64,000 bases of DNA. It comes from an uncultured Bacteroidales bacterium (GTDB lineage: Bacteria; Bacteroidota; Bacteroidia; Bacteroidales; P3). How positions within the stretch are numbered: the stretch's first letter is position 1; every line of letters begins with the position of its first letter. The notes beneath the pieces were generated by a model, which did not search any database, had not been told where the DNA came from, and saw nothing but the letters and a program-made list of their open reading frames with translations. The position numbers and the translations under genes were made by a program. Below are positions 21,816-32,356 of the stretch, in pieces. The stretch spans positions 62,001-126,000 of the forward strand of contig OMXC01000010.1 of assembly GCA_900314925.1 (NCBI GenBank), read 5' to 3'.

Positions 21816-24800
21816 ATGAGAATGTTTAGAAAAGTACTATTGACACTCGGACTCTTGCTGTTGGCGGAAGTCTCCGCTCTGGCACAGGGCACGATGAAGG
21901 GTACGGTGATTGACGCCAAGTCAAAGGAACCGATGCCTTTCGTCAATGTTATTGCCAAGCAAGATGGCAAACAGGTGCTTGTCGGTGTGACCGACTTTGA
22001 TGGTATCTATACCATTAAGCCGCTGCCCGTCGGCAAGTATGACCTTGAAGTCAAGTTCGTCGGCTATGCTACCTATGTGCGTACCGGTATCAACGTGACG
22101 GCATCGGGTTTCACGATTGTCGACGTTGAACTCAATCCCTCGGCCACAGTGCTTGACGCCGTGGAAATTGTTGAGGAGAAGGTGCCTGTCATTGAGATCG
22201 GTACCGCCGAGAGCGGCCAGCGCCTTTCGAGCGACGATATCGCCCGTATGCCTGGTAACTCCGTCGAGAGCATCGTCGCCGCTGTGGGTGGCGTCGGCTA
22301 CTCAGACGGTGGCACCGGTTCGGCTCGTGGTGAGAGCGGCATGGTCACCATGCAGGGTAACGTGCGTAAACGTACCAATGTCAACGTGCCGAAGGACGCT
22401 ATCGCCGAGATTCAGGTTATCCTTGGCGGTACGCCTGCAAGCATCGGTGAGGCTATCGGTGGTACACAGATTATCACGCTGAAACCGCCAACCAGCCAGT
22501 TCAAGGGCATGGTGCGTTGGGAAGGCTATCTGGACTACCGTCTGCTCAACACCTTTATGGTCTACCTCACAGGTCCGGTCATCAAGAAGAACATAAAGAA
22601 CAGCGACGGTTCGTCGCTGGAGCGCACGCTGGTGGGCTTCCGCTTCACCGGCCAGGCCCAGTATGAGAAGTCGCCGTTCTATCGCGTGAAAGGCTACCGT
22701 TACCAGATCGTCAATGACGAGAAGGTGCGCATGATCGAGGACAAGCCGTTGACGTACGACCCGGTTACAGGTGCTGTGCGTTATACGGGTGAGACGACCC
22801 TCCGCGGCTCCGACTTCCATGAGATTACCCGTCTCAAGAAGAAAGACTTCGACGGAGACGCCTCGCGTGTGCCTAATCTGCAGTATTACGGTGTCGCCAT
22901 GGAGGGTGCTCTGGACTTCCGTTTCTCGGATTATGCCACTCTGACCCTCACCGGTGAGTTCAGCGCCAGCCATTCTCCCAGCGCCTCTCTTTCTCCGCTC
23001 AATATGCCGCTGTCCGGTTCGTCGGTGAGTGAGGGTATGAGTATGGGCTTGACGGTGGATTTCACCCAGCGTTTCCGCGACCCTGAGGTCTCCAACGAGG
23101 ATGAGGCAAAGGCTTCGTCGCCCATCAAGAACGTGATGTACAACATCACAGGTATGGTGCAGCGCAGCACGGCCAAGTCATATAACGAGAACTATGGCAA
23201 GTCTATCGACGATATTTTCAAGTACGGTTATATAGGCAAGTTTATCACTGAGAAGGAGCGTTCTTATGAGGAGAAGACTATTGATTATAATGGTGTGACC
23301 CGTACAGCCATGGTTCAGAACAACTGGAACGACAATGTGACCTATGTGGGCGGTTCTGAGTACAACCCCATTCTCTCCAACTACAACGAGCAGTTGTTCC
23401 GCAGCGAGGAATTCAGCGACATCCGCCGTCTCCTCACCATGAAAGAGTACATCCAGCAGTTCTATGGCTTGTATAACGGTGACTCCCCCGGAAACATCTA
23501 TGGCCTGCTCTCCAATGTCGGCGTCCAGGGTGGCAGCTACGCCCTGTCGCAGTCTGACGCTCTCTATCTGCAGGCCAAAGCCTCTGCCGACGTGCTTGGC
23601 CATGAAATAGAGATCGGTTTCCAGTATGACCAGCTCTGGGAGTCTTCATACAACGTCAGTGCCTACGGCCTCTGGACTCTTATGCGCCAGAACGCTAACC
23701 GCCACATCCTTCAGCTCGACCTCGACCATCCTATCTACAGACAGAATGGTTCGCAGCTCTATGTGGATTACAACCGTCGTCTTGACGCTTCGCAGCAGAC
23801 TCCGTTTGATGCCGCCTTCCGTGAGTACCTTACCAGCAAGGGCCTTCTTGGAAACGACCCCTCGCGTGAATGGATAGATATTGACCGTTATATGCCAGAG
23901 GATTTTGTCAACGCTGGCGGTATTGAAATGTTCTCGGCCAACGAGCTTATCAATAGCGGTAATCCCTATGTCTCCTATGTTGGTTATGACCATACGGGTA
24001 AGAAGTACAACGGTGCCAACTGGTCGCTTGAGGATTACTTCAACCCTGGCTCCAGCAAATATATGAACCTGCCTTCATTCTCCCCCATCTACATGGCCGG
24101 TTATATCCAGGATAAGTTCTACTTCCAAGACCTTATCTTCAACGTCGGTGTACGTGTCGACTATTTTGACGGTAACCAGTATGTGATGAAAGACCCCTAT
24201 CTGCTGTATGAGTCTTACACCGTCGGTCAGCTGCGTGAGAGAATCGCCAGTGGCAACGCTGTTTCTACCAACGAGATTTATTCTGGCGCTGGTGACGACT
24301 GGGTGCCGTATGTCGACTTCGTTCAGGACGAGACCAACCGTTCGCTGCCCACCATTAAGGGTTATCGTGACCAGGCTGGCAACTGGTATGACGCCAATGG
24401 TACACAGGTCGCTTCCCCGAACAGTGTGAGCGGTAACACCGGTAAACCCACTCCTTACCGTACTGCCGCCGGTCAGCGTTCCGTGACAGAAGGTAAAGTT
24501 CACGTGGACGGCGTCTTTGAGCGTTACAAACCGCAGATTGTCGCCATGCCGCGTATCGCCTTCTCGTTCCCCATCGGTGACAAGTCTCAGTTCAAGGCCA
24601 GCTATGATATTATTGCACGCCGTCCTTCTTCGGGTTGGTCGGCCAATTATCTTAGCTACCTTTATATGAGCCAGATTTCTTCCATCTCCAACCCCAACCT
24701 GAAGCCTGAGCGCATCACCAACTACGAACTCGGTTTCCAGCAGGCTCTTAACCAGTCTTCGGCTGTCAGCGCTTCTGCATATTACAAAGAGACCCGCAAC

Positions 24801-25604
24801 CTTATCCAGCTTGTTCAGTATGCCGGTGCTGACCCAAACACCAACTACTACAGCTACGATAACAAAGATTTCCGTACCATTAAGGGTATCACTCTGGCCT
24901 ATGACCTCCGTCAGACTAAGAACATACGTGTCAATGCCAACTATACCCTCCAGTACGCTGAAGGTACCGGTCTGTCAACAACCACTATGACTGAGCTTAT
25001 CAAAGAAGGTTACACCACCCTGAAGATGCTCAACCCCATCAGTGACGACCGTCGCCATGAGTTCAAGGCAAATGTCGACTTCCGTTATGCTGCTGGTGCC
25101 AAGTACAATGGTCCCACCATCACCCGTGTCGTCACCGATAAAGAGACTGGTGAGAAACGTAAGAAAGAGGTCAAGCTTCTTGAGAACTTTGGTATCAACT
25201 TCATGGCTGTGGCCCAGTCTGGACGTCCGTACACCCGCGCTTTCTCCAACACCCGTACTACCATTGTTGGTGGATACCGTGGTGCTCGTCTGCCGTGGGG
25301 CTTCTATTTTAACGTTGTTGCCGACAAGACATGGCCCATTAAGGTTGGCAAGCGTGACACTTTCCTCAATCTGGCTGTCACAATCAACAACCTCTTCGAT
25401 ATCCGCAATGTCGTTAATGTGTTCAACGTCACGGGTAACCCGGAGGATAACGGTTATCTGACCGACCCCGAGACCCAGGTGTCCATCAACAACGAACTTG
25501 ATCCCACTGCCTACCGTGAACTTTATGCAATCACGCTCCGTAACGGCACGTGGAACTATTCTTCGCCGCGCACTATAAGAGTGTCTCTGTCTTACAATTT
25601 CTAA
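21816..25604 (+). CDS. TonB-dependent receptor with CarboxypepD_reg domain (1262 aa)
   Basis: A signal peptide (MRMFRKVLLTLGLLLLAEVS, cleavage after ALAQ) leads into a carboxypeptidase-regulatory-like domain (about 26-110: GTVIDAKSKEPMPFVNVIAK, GKYDLEVKFVGYATYV), a plug (GNSVESIVAAVGGVGYSDGG; around 200 DAIAEIQVILGG) and a long 22-strand barrel ending in a C-terminal Phe (TIRVSLSYNF). It is an outer-membrane importer driven by TonB-ExbBD; the substrate cannot be read from the sequence. No SusD-like partner follows. Instead the next two genes encode a giant secreted protein (8 nt to its earliest start) and a PorV/PorQ-like barrel, so this receptor may work with type IX secretion. Confidence 0.88.
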   Translation: MRMFRKVLLTLGLLLLAEVSALAQGTMKGTVIDAKSKEPMPFVNVIAKQDGKQVLVGVTDFDGIYTIKPLPVGKYDLEVKFVGYATYVRTGINVTASGFTIVDVELNPSATVLDAVEIVEEKVPVIEIGTAESGQRLSSDDIARMPGNSVESIVAAVGGVGYSDGGTGSARGESGMVTMQGNVRKRTNVNVPKDAIAEIQVILGGTPASIGEAIGGTQIITLKPPTSQFKGMVRWEGYLDYRLLNTFMVYLTGPVIKKNIKNSDGSSLERTLVGFRFTGQAQYEKSPFYRVKGYRYQIVNDEKVRMIEDKPLTYDPVTGAVRYTGETTLRGSDFHEITRLKKKDFDGDASRVPNLQYYGVAMEGALDFRFSDYATLTLTGEFSASHSPSASLSPLNMPLSGSSVSEGMSMGLTVDFTQRFRDPEVSNEDEAKASSPIKNVMYNITGMVQRSTAKSYNENYGKSIDDIFKYGYIGKFITEKERSYEEKTIDYNGVTRTAMVQNNWNDNVTYVGGSEYNPILSNYNEQLFRSEEFSDIRRLLTMKEYIQQFYGLYNGDSPGNIYGLLSNVGVQGGSYALSQSDALYLQAKASADVLGHEIEIGFQYDQLWESSYNVSAYGLWTLMRQNANRHILQLDLDHPIYRQNGSQLYVDYNRRLDASQQTPFDAAFREYLTSKGLLGNDPSREWIDIDRYMPEDFVNAGGIEMFSANELINSGNPYVSYVGYDHTGKKYNGANWSLEDYFNPGSSKYMNLPSFSPIYMAGYIQDKFYFQDLIFNVGVRVDYFDGNQYVMKDPYLLYESYTVGQLRERIASGNAVSTNEIYSGAGDDWVPYVDFVQDETNRSLPTIKGYRDQAGNWYDANGTQVASPNSVSGNTGKPTPYRTAAGQRSVTEGKVHVDGVFERYKPQIVAMPRIAFSFPIGDKSQFKASYDIIARRPSSGWSANYLSYLYMSQISSISNPNLKPERITNYELGFQQALNQSSAVSASAYYKETRNLIQLVQYAGADPNTNYYSYDNKDFRTIKGITLAYDLRQTKNIRVNANYTLQYAEGTGLSTTTMTELIKEGYTTLKMLNPISDDRRHEFKANVDFRYAAGAKYNGPTITRVVTDKETGEKRKKEVKLLENFGINFMAVAQSGRPYTRAFSNTRTTIVGGYRGARLPWGFYFNVVADKTWPIKVGKRDTFLNLAVTINNLFDIRNVVNVFNVTGNPEDNGYLTDPETQVSINNELDPTAYRELYAITLRNGTWNYSSPRTIRVSLSYNF

Positions 25605-25629
25605 AGTCAACGTGAAAAAAAATATCAAG

Positions 25630-28600
25630 ATGAAAAGTACATATAACAAACTACTTTTGGTATCCTTGCTGCTGGGGATGTTCTCGGGGTCAGTTATGGC
25701 GCGTGAATGTACCGAGTGCAAGAGGTCAAATGTAAAGAATGCCAGCGTACAGACCAAGGCGGCAGTTTGTAAGCGAGCCCAGAGTACGGCAGAGCTCAAC
25801 ATAAACAATGTGCGTGCTCAGATTAATGGTTATGGCAACATGTGGTTCGATGGTAGTATTACCAAGTACTATGTTCCGAAAAGTGGCAATGCCAGCCCGC
25901 TGTATTGTGCCGCTTTGTGGATTGGTGGTACTGACGTTAACGATCAGCTCCGTCTTGCTGCATTGCGTTTTGGTTCGGAGGGTGACGACTACTGGCCAGG
26001 CCCCATTAAGATCAATGGTACGGCTTCTACGGACCTCCCTGTCTGCAATGCCTATGACAAGCATTGGATTATCACAAAGGCCGAGGTATTGGCTCTTCGT
26101 TCGCATTTCAGATACGACAGCACTGGTGTCACCCTTGTGAACCCGGAGCATCTGCAGGAAGACATTACCGATGTTATTGCCAACTGGCCTGCAAAGGGTG
26201 AGGGCGATGACCTGACAAGTTTCCTTGCACCGTTCTACGATGCGGATGGCGACCTGGAATATAATCCTGCCAGTGGCGACTATCCGTACTATGACTTTGA
26301 CAATAGCCTGTGCCCCCGTACACTGAAGGCACAGTGGGGTAATGCTTATATTGATCATGTTACCCCCACAATGGAGGATGATGCCGGTATAGTCAGTGGT
26401 GGTCTTCTTTCCGACCAGGTGCTGAAAGGCGACCAGACTATATGGTGGGTCTTCAACGATATGGGTAATACCCACACAGAGTCTCTGGGTCTTCCCATTG
26501 GTCTCGAAATCCGTGCTCAGGCTTTTGCCTTCTCTACAAACGATGAAATCAACAATATGACGTTCTACTCGTATGAGATTATCAACCGTTCGACATACGA
26601 GTTGAAAGACACATATTTCAGCCAGTGGGTTGATCCTGATCTTGGTAATGCCAAGGATGACTATGTCGGTTGCGATGTTCGTCGTGGACTTGGTTACTGC
26701 TATAACGGTACCAAGACTGACCTCGCCGGTGCTGGTAGCTATAGCGGTATTCCCCCTGCGGTAGGTATTGACTTCTTCCAGGGCCCGTACATGGATCCTG
26801 ATGGCAAGGATAATCCCAAGATTAACATACCGTGGATTCTGTCTAACGGCAGTGACGCTCTCAAGCAGCGTTTGAGCCGCTACCTTCTTGATGATGGCAC
26901 CTATGACACAATCGCCATTACCGATGATGCCGAAGGCTTCTTAAATGCAGCTGATGATGGCTATAAGAGCTGGTATTTCGTTCCTGGTGACGTGGTCGGC
27001 AACTGCGCCATCAATGGTGTTAACTTTGGTAACAACATTGTTGACGATGAGCGTTTCGGCATGCGTCGCTTTGTGTACTATCTGAATAGTGTTTCTGGTC
27101 GTAACGCAGAGCCTTCCAAGGCGGTTGACTACTATAACTATCTGCGTGGCTACTGGCGTGACAATACTCGTATGACCTTTGGCAACATGGGTCTTGACGG
27201 CTCTGTCGTCTGCGACTTCATGTTCCCTGGTGACTCCGACCCGTGGTTGTGGGGTACCGATGGTATCAATCCTGGTGATGACATAAAGGATCACTGGACT
27301 GAGTACGAGATGCCCAATAACCCTCCAGATGACCGCCGTTTCATGCAGTCTGCCGGTCCCTTCACTCTGAAACCCGGTGCATTGAACTACATTACCGTTG
27401 GTATTCCTTGGGCACAGGCTGCCTCTGGTGACCAGTGGTCTTCTGTTGAGTTGCTCCGTCAGGTTGACGATGTCTGCCAGGCTCTGTTTGAGAACTGCTT
27501 CAAGGTTCTTGATGGCCCGGATGCCCCGACGCTCACTGCCCAGGAACTCAACAACGAGATTATCCTTTATATATCTTATGAAAATCCCGAGTCTAACAAC
27601 TATGGTGAGAAATACAACGAGGAAGATCCTGCCATCATGAGAAGTTACTCGGAGGTTACTTCTACCGATACAGTTATTGGTGGTGTGACCTATACTACCA
27701 CAACCACCACCTCCAAGGAGTATTCAAAGGATCAGCGTAGCTACAAGTTTGAAGGTTATCAGATATACCAGCTTGTTGACGCCAATGCTTCTATTGCCGA
27801 TATTCGCGACTATAGCAAAGCACGTCAGGTTGCTCAGTGTGACATCGAGAACTACTACGACAGCACTGGCGACAGAAACCAGGCCATATCGAAACTAATC
27901 AATTATGACATCAAGGATGGTATTGTTGTTGGTGAAGTTATGGTTAACGGTGCCAATGCCGGCATCCAGCATGCATTCCGCATCACTCGCGACATGTTCG
28001 CTACAGGAACCAATACTGGACTTGTCAATAACCGTGAGTACTACTATATTGCCATTGCTTATGCACAAAACCGTTACAAGGAGTATTCTCAGACTGAGGC
28101 TACCAAGCTTGATGGTCAGATGACACCTTACCTTGCCGGTCGTATGAACGAAAATGGTGGTAGTATTACCCCGATTACTGTCATCCCGCACAATACCATA
28201 TCTGAAGGTGGTGGCGTAGTTGCCCAGTCTGAGTTTGGCATGAGCCCGAAAATCACCCGTATAGAGGGTTATGGTAATGGCGGCTATTCACTTCGTCTGA
28301 CGGAAGCCTCTATCGCAGGTCTTATGGGTGCTCCCGGCGAAACCGCCAAGAAGGGTCCTGGTACCTTTGTCAGCTCTGTCTCTGCTACAGGAACGGCAGA
28401 CAATTCTTTCATGCAGGATCCGTGTATCATCACTCATCCTGAGTATGAGGAAAACTATGGCCCCATCAATGTCCGTGTCATCGACCCGTTAAAGGTCAGG
28501 GCTGGTCAATACAACATCTATTATTGGAATGGCTACATTGACACCACCGTCAAACCCCACCAGTTTGTTCCGAACCTGGCCGACACTGTAAAGGGGGTCA

Positions 28601-30684
28601 ACGCCGCTACTCGTTGGTGCATAATGCGTTCCGATGGCGGTACGATACCTGTCCACTCGAACGGCCGTATTGTCGACACCAATGTGGTATGGTCAGACTT
28701 CACTATCTCGCGCTACAATGAGCAACTCTTCCTTGAGCTTGGCCTTGCAGTATCTTTGGTCAATCCTGAGGCTGCTGCTACCGACCTTGGTGACACAACA
28801 AAGACAAGCGGAGGTGCTGCAACATTCTTTAATGGCTTTGTCAACAAGGGGGCGCTGCTCTACTCCGGAATGCGATTTGCCGACGTCCAGTATCAGTGGC
28901 TTAGTGGTATACCCGATGATGACAACTCAACCATCACCAACTGGATACGTTCCGGTGCACAGCATTCTAATCCGCCGTCATCGTTCAGGGGTTTGACTAC
29001 TGAGGTGTCGCTCAGTGAGCCTTATCTTGATGACGACTACTTCAAAGAGCGTATTGACAGAGTAAACAGCCGTATGCAGACTGTCTCTATGGATAAGGAT
29101 GAGCAGTATGAAGACATAGTCTCTGGCCTTTGGTCTCCTTATGGCCTTGTTTCGACAATGCCTTATCACCCAGGCTTCAACTTCTCATACTATATGCCGT
29201 CACAGCAGCTCATCGACAGCATGCAGGCTTTGAGTCCGGGTCACAAAGGTTATCAGGAGTTCCGCCCGAACAAGATTATTGCTTACCAGCGTTCTCTGAT
29301 GACTAACTTCACCAACCAGACACTCAACTATAACGACATGGCCCAGCTGCCCAGTGTGCACATTGTGATCACCGCTGACACCACCAAGTGGACTCGTTGT
29401 CCCGTTGTTGAGATGTGCGATGACTATACGCAGGCAGAAGGTCAGGCTCGCAAGTTCAGTTCGCGTGCCCACAAGTCGGTCGACAAGAACGGTGACACCC
29501 TCGCCGGTGCCGCCACTGCTGCCGACATTGCCAACCCCAATAGCCCCGCTTACATTGCCGAGTATGGTATGGGCTGGTTCCCCGGCTATGCCATCAACAC
29601 TGTCACTGGTGAGCGTCTAAACATCATGTTCGGCGAAGACTCGCGCTATGTTCAGCACAATGGTCGCGACATGATCTGGAATCCCGTTTCGGTCCAGCGC
29701 GATGGCACCCAGGACTATGTCTTAGGTGGCCGCCATTACATTTATGTCCTCAACGCTGGCAACCAGCCGTTCCATAACATGCGCAAATCCACCATCCTTG
29801 GTAATGTCTGCCGCTATCGCACACCTTCCTATGATGCTGGACGCTGGGCCAACCAGATGCTGAGCTCTGTGGCTCATCTGATGGACTCCGTCGATAGCCT
29901 TACTGGTGCCCCCCACCTTTGGCATGGTATCATCTCGAGTGAGAACAGTGTCGATCCTGTCCGCGACTCCATCGCCATGCTTTATGCTTCGGTCGCTTGG
30001 GTCAATATGCCTCTTGTGTCGTCGCGTTATGCGTTCAAATATCCTGGCCGCAATGCTGTCAAGAACGCCGGCTGCGCCTCCAACGGTATACCCACCGACG
30101 CCATCATTGACATAGACATCCGCGCCCCCTATGGCCGCTACATGGGCCCCAACGGCACATCCTATGTCAACTGTGGCCAGCCCAACCGCAACGGCAATAT
30201 GCCCACCTACCAGTTCACCCTTTCGGCCTCCGATGCCGTCCTTGAGAATCTGGCCATCAACAGCGATGACAAGAAGGCTTATGCCGACTCGCTGCTCAGC
30301 CTCATCAGCGTGGTGCCCAACCCCTACTACAGCTACTCCAAGTACGAGACCTCCAGTCAGCTTGAGACCAAGGTCCGCATCATCAACCTGCCTGTCGGCG
30401 AGGAGAACGGTGTCAAGAAAGGTTGCACGATCAACATCTACACTGTCGACGGCACCCTGGTCCGCACCATCGGCCCCACCGCAGTGACTCGTAACCAGAG
30501 TTCATCTAACTCCAACATTGTTGGCGAGAGCACTTCTGTCGATTGGGATCTCCACAACCACACCGGCATCCCCATCGCCGGCGGCATGTACCTCATCCAT
30601 GTGTCGGTTCCCGGCATCGGTGAGAAGGTCATCAAGTGGTTTGGAACCATGCGTCCTGTCGACCTCAACTCGTACCAATTCTAA
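25630..30684 (+). CDS. Giant secreted protein with FlgD-like/T9SS-type C-terminus (about 1684 aa)
   Basis: A signal peptide (MKSTYNKLLLVSLLLGMFSG, cleavage after VMA) is followed by about 1500 residues with no domain I can name; the early part has a CTECKR Cys pair and many Asp/Asn-rich turns (DADGDLEYNPASGDYPYYD, near residue 205) that could bind calcium. The last about 130 residues (VVPNPYYSYSKYETSSQLET, INIYTVDGTLVRTI, VDWDLHNHTGIPIAGGMYLI) form an FlgD-Ig/T9SS type-A-like sorting module. An upstream GTG (25612) adds six residues. It lies between a TonB receptor and a PorV/PorQ-like barrel; I infer it is exported by T9SS and held at the surface. Confidence 0.7.
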   Translation: MKSTYNKLLLVSLLLGMFSGSVMARECTECKRSNVKNASVQTKAAVCKRAQSTAELNINNVRAQINGYGNMWFDGSITKYYVPKSGNASPLYCAALWIGGTDVNDQLRLAALRFGSEGDDYWPGPIKINGTASTDLPVCNAYDKHWIITKAEVLALRSHFRYDSTGVTLVNPEHLQEDITDVIANWPAKGEGDDLTSFLAPFYDADGDLEYNPASGDYPYYDFDNSLCPRTLKAQWGNAYIDHVTPTMEDDAGIVSGGLLSDQVLKGDQTIWWVFNDMGNTHTESLGLPIGLEIRAQAFAFSTNDEINNMTFYSYEIINRSTYELKDTYFSQWVDPDLGNAKDDYVGCDVRRGLGYCYNGTKTDLAGAGSYSGIPPAVGIDFFQGPYMDPDGKDNPKINIPWILSNGSDALKQRLSRYLLDDGTYDTIAITDDAEGFLNAADDGYKSWYFVPGDVVGNCAINGVNFGNNIVDDERFGMRRFVYYLNSVSGRNAEPSKAVDYYNYLRGYWRDNTRMTFGNMGLDGSVVCDFMFPGDSDPWLWGTDGINPGDDIKDHWTEYEMPNNPPDDRRFMQSAGPFTLKPGALNYITVGIPWAQAASGDQWSSVELLRQVDDVCQALFENCFKVLDGPDAPTLTAQELNNEIILYISYENPESNNYGEKYNEEDPAIMRSYSEVTSTDTVIGGVTYTTTTTTSKEYSKDQRSYKFEGYQIYQLVDANASIADIRDYSKARQVAQCDIENYYDSTGDRNQAISKLINYDIKDGIVVGEVMVNGANAGIQHAFRITRDMFATGTNTGLVNNREYYYIAIAYAQNRYKEYSQTEATKLDGQMTPYLAGRMNENGGSITPITVIPHNTISEGGGVVAQSEFGMSPKITRIEGYGNGGYSLRLTEASIAGLMGAPGETAKKGPGTFVSSVSATGTADNSFMQDPCIITHPEYEENYGPINVRVIDPLKVRAGQYNIYYWNGYIDTTVKPHQFVPNLADTVKGVNAATRWCIMRSDGGTIPVHSNGRIVDTNVVWSDFTISRYNEQLFLELGLAVSLVNPEAAATDLGDTTKTSGGAATFFNGFVNKGALLYSGMRFADVQYQWLSGIPDDDNSTITNWIRSGAQHSNPPSSFRGLTTEVSLSEPYLDDDYFKERIDRVNSRMQTVSMDKDEQYEDIVSGLWSPYGLVSTMPYHPGFNFSYYMPSQQLIDSMQALSPGHKGYQEFRPNKIIAYQRSLMTNFTNQTLNYNDMAQLPSVHIVITADTTKWTRCPVVEMCDDYTQAEGQARKFSSRAHKSVDKNGDTLAGAATAADIANPNSPAYIAEYGMGWFPGYAINTVTGERLNIMFGEDSRYVQHNGRDMIWNPVSVQRDGTQDYVLGGRHYIYVLNAGNQPFHNMRKSTILGNVCRYRTPSYDAGRWANQMLSSVAHLMDSVDSLTGAPHLWHGIISSENSVDPVRDSIAMLYASVAWVNMPLVSSRYAFKYPGRNAVKNAGCASNGIPTDAIIDIDIRAPYGRYMGPNGTSYVNCGQPNRNGNMPTYQFTLSASDAVLENLAINSDDKKAYADSLLSLISVVPNPYYSYSKYETSSQLETKVRIINLPVGEENGVKKGCTINIYTVDGTLVRTIGPTAVTRNQSSSNSNIVGESTSVDWDLHNHTGIPIAGGMYLIHVSVPGIGEKVIKWFGTMRPVDLNSYQF

Positions 30685-30716
30685 CCGTGTAAGTAACCTC
30701 AAAAAACATCACAGAA

Positions 30717-31790
30717 ATGAAGAGAATATTAAAAATATTTGCAGTAGTTGTGATACTGTCGGCCATGTCGGCCCAGTCGGCCATGGCAGGCAACGATGAG
30801 CGTCGCGGAACTGCAGGTGCCTCCGAGCTTCTCATCAACCCGTGGGCACGCAGCACCGGCTGGGGCGGTGTCAACATCTCCAGCGTGCGTGGCATCGACG
30901 CCATGTTCAACAATGCCGCTGGTCTGGCATTCGTCAATAACATCGAGGTTGCCTACACCAACACCATCCTTTATGGTGGCAAGTCTGGTTTCAACAGTGG
31001 CGCTTCCATCAACACCTTCGGTCTCGGCGTCCGCGTCTTCGAGTCGGGTGTCCTTGGTGTCTACGTCATGACTATCGGCTTCGGCGACCTTCCTGTCACC
31101 ACCTATGACAGCCCCGAGCCCGGTTCCAACGGCACCTTCTCGCCCAGCTACATGAACATCAACGTGGCCTATGCCCACAGCTTCACCAACACCATCCATG
31201 GCGGTGTCGTCTTCAAGCTGGCCACCGAGAGCACCGACAACATCTCCGGTTCCGGTTTCGCCATCGATGCCGGTATCCAGTATGTCACGGGTGAGAACGA
31301 CGAGCTCAAGTTCGGTATCAGCCTCAAAAACTGGGGCCCCTCGATGAAGTTCGGCGGCACCGGTCATTCGCTGACCATGGTCAACCACGCCAACAACGAC
31401 TTCACCGTCGAGACCCGCGCTGCCGAGATGGAGCTTCCCACCTGCCTCAACATCGGTCTCTCTTACGACTTCCTCTTCGAGAAGTGGAACCAGCGCCTCA
31501 CCGTTGCCGGTAGTTTCACCTCCAACGCATTCCTGCGCGACAACTTCACCCTCGGCCTCGAGTACGGCCTCCTCAACATCGTCCAGCTCCGTGCCGGCTA
31601 TGTCTTCCAGGAGGGCCTGTGGAACGGCAACGCCGCCACCGCCAACAGCGGCATCTGCGCCGGTGCCTCGGTCGACATACCGCTGAGCAAGAAGGAGGGT
31701 TCCAACATCGGTCTTACATTGGATTACTCTTACCGCACAGCAACGCCGCTCAAGGGCACCCATGCCATCGGCGCCAGCTTCCGCTTCTAA
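30717..31790 (+). CDS. PorV/PorQ-family outer-membrane barrel (357 aa)
   Basis: Signal peptide with cleavage near SAMAG (residues 21-25), then GASELLINPWARSTGWGGVN and FNNAAGLAFV, the N-terminal hallmark of PorV/PorQ (UPF0164/DUF3308) barrels where an NPA-like motif shapes the pore mouth. The rest alternates amphipathic strands and ends with an aromatic F (GASFRF). In T9SS, PorV shuttles cargo from the SprA translocon to the attachment complex. Its linkage to the giant protein suggests a dedicated PorV-like helper for that cargo; the housekeeping PorV may be elsewhere. The gene ends just before a strong terminator. Confidence 0.75.
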   Translation: MKRILKIFAVVVILSAMSAQSAMAGNDERRGTAGASELLINPWARSTGWGGVNISSVRGIDAMFNNAAGLAFVNNIEVAYTNTILYGGKSGFNSGASINTFGLGVRVFESGVLGVYVMTIGFGDLPVTTYDSPEPGSNGTFSPSYMNINVAYAHSFTNTIHGGVVFKLATESTDNISGSGFAIDAGIQYVTGENDELKFGISLKNWGPSMKFGGTGHSLTMVNHANNDFTVETRAAEMELPTCLNIGLSYDFLFEKWNQRLTVAGSFTSNAFLRDNFTLGLEYGLLNIVQLRAGYVFQEGLWNGNAATANSGICAGASVDIPLSKKEGSNIGLTLDYSYRTATPLKGTHAIGASFRF

Positions 31791-31810
31791 ACGACAACGT
31801 AACATAACAC

Positions 31811-31852
31811 AAAGTGGGGAAAGGCTTTCCGCTAAGCCTTTCCCACTTTTTA
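31811..31852 (+). terminator. Terminator after the receptor-PorV-like triad
   Basis: AAAGTGGGGAAAGGCTT (31811-31827) pairs with AAGCCTTTCCCACTTT (31834-31849), one bulged G, followed by a T run. It closes the 21816-31790 unit and separates it from greA. Confidence 0.9.
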
Positions 31853-31879
31853 AACGTCCGAAAACAACAATACATCATC

Positions 31880-32353
31880 ATGTCAGAGATAAAGTATTAC
31901 AGTGAAGAAGGCCTTCAGAAACTGAAGGACGAGTTGCATCACTTGATTGCCGTCGAGCGTCCGGCCGCCAGCGCCGCCATCGCCGAGGCGCGCGACAAGG
32001 GCGACCTCAGCGAGAATGCCGAGTACGACGCCGCCAAGGAGGCCCAGGGCCACCTCGAGGCCCGCATCTCCAAGCTGCAGGAACTCGTGGCCAACGCCCG
32101 TCTGCTCGACGAGAGCAAGATAGACACCTCCAAGGTGCTCCTGCTCTCCATCATCACCATCCGCAACACCAAGAACAACATGACGCAGCGCTACACCATC
32201 GTCCCCGAGAGCGAAGCCAACCTCAAGCAGGGCAAGATATCCATCACATCGCCCTTTGCTTCGGCTTTCCTCGGCCACAAGGTGGGCGACGTCGTCGAGG
32301 TCAATGTCCCTGCCGGCAAGATGACTTTCGAGCTGACCAAAATAGAACGATAA
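31880..32353 (+). CDS. greA: Transcription elongation factor GreA (157 aa)
   Basis: From ATG 31880 (MSEIKYYSEEGLQKLKDELH) the protein has the N-terminal coiled coil with the catalytic-tip acidic pair in ARDKGDLSENAEYDAAKEAQ and the C-terminal FKBP-like domain (YTIVPESEANLKQGKISITS, then GHKVGDVVEVNVPAG). It rescues backtracked RNA polymerase by stimulating transcript cleavage. Earlier in-frame codons lie inside the terminator and are rejected. Four bases separate it from the HIT gene, so the two are co-transcribed. Confidence 0.95.
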   Translation: MSEIKYYSEEGLQKLKDELHHLIAVERPAASAAIAEARDKGDLSENAEYDAAKEAQGHLEARISKLQELVANARLLDESKIDTSKVLLLSIITIRNTKNNMTQRYTIVPESEANLKQGKISITSPFASAFLGHKVGDVVEVNVPAGKMTFELTKIER

Positions 32354-32356
32354 CCC

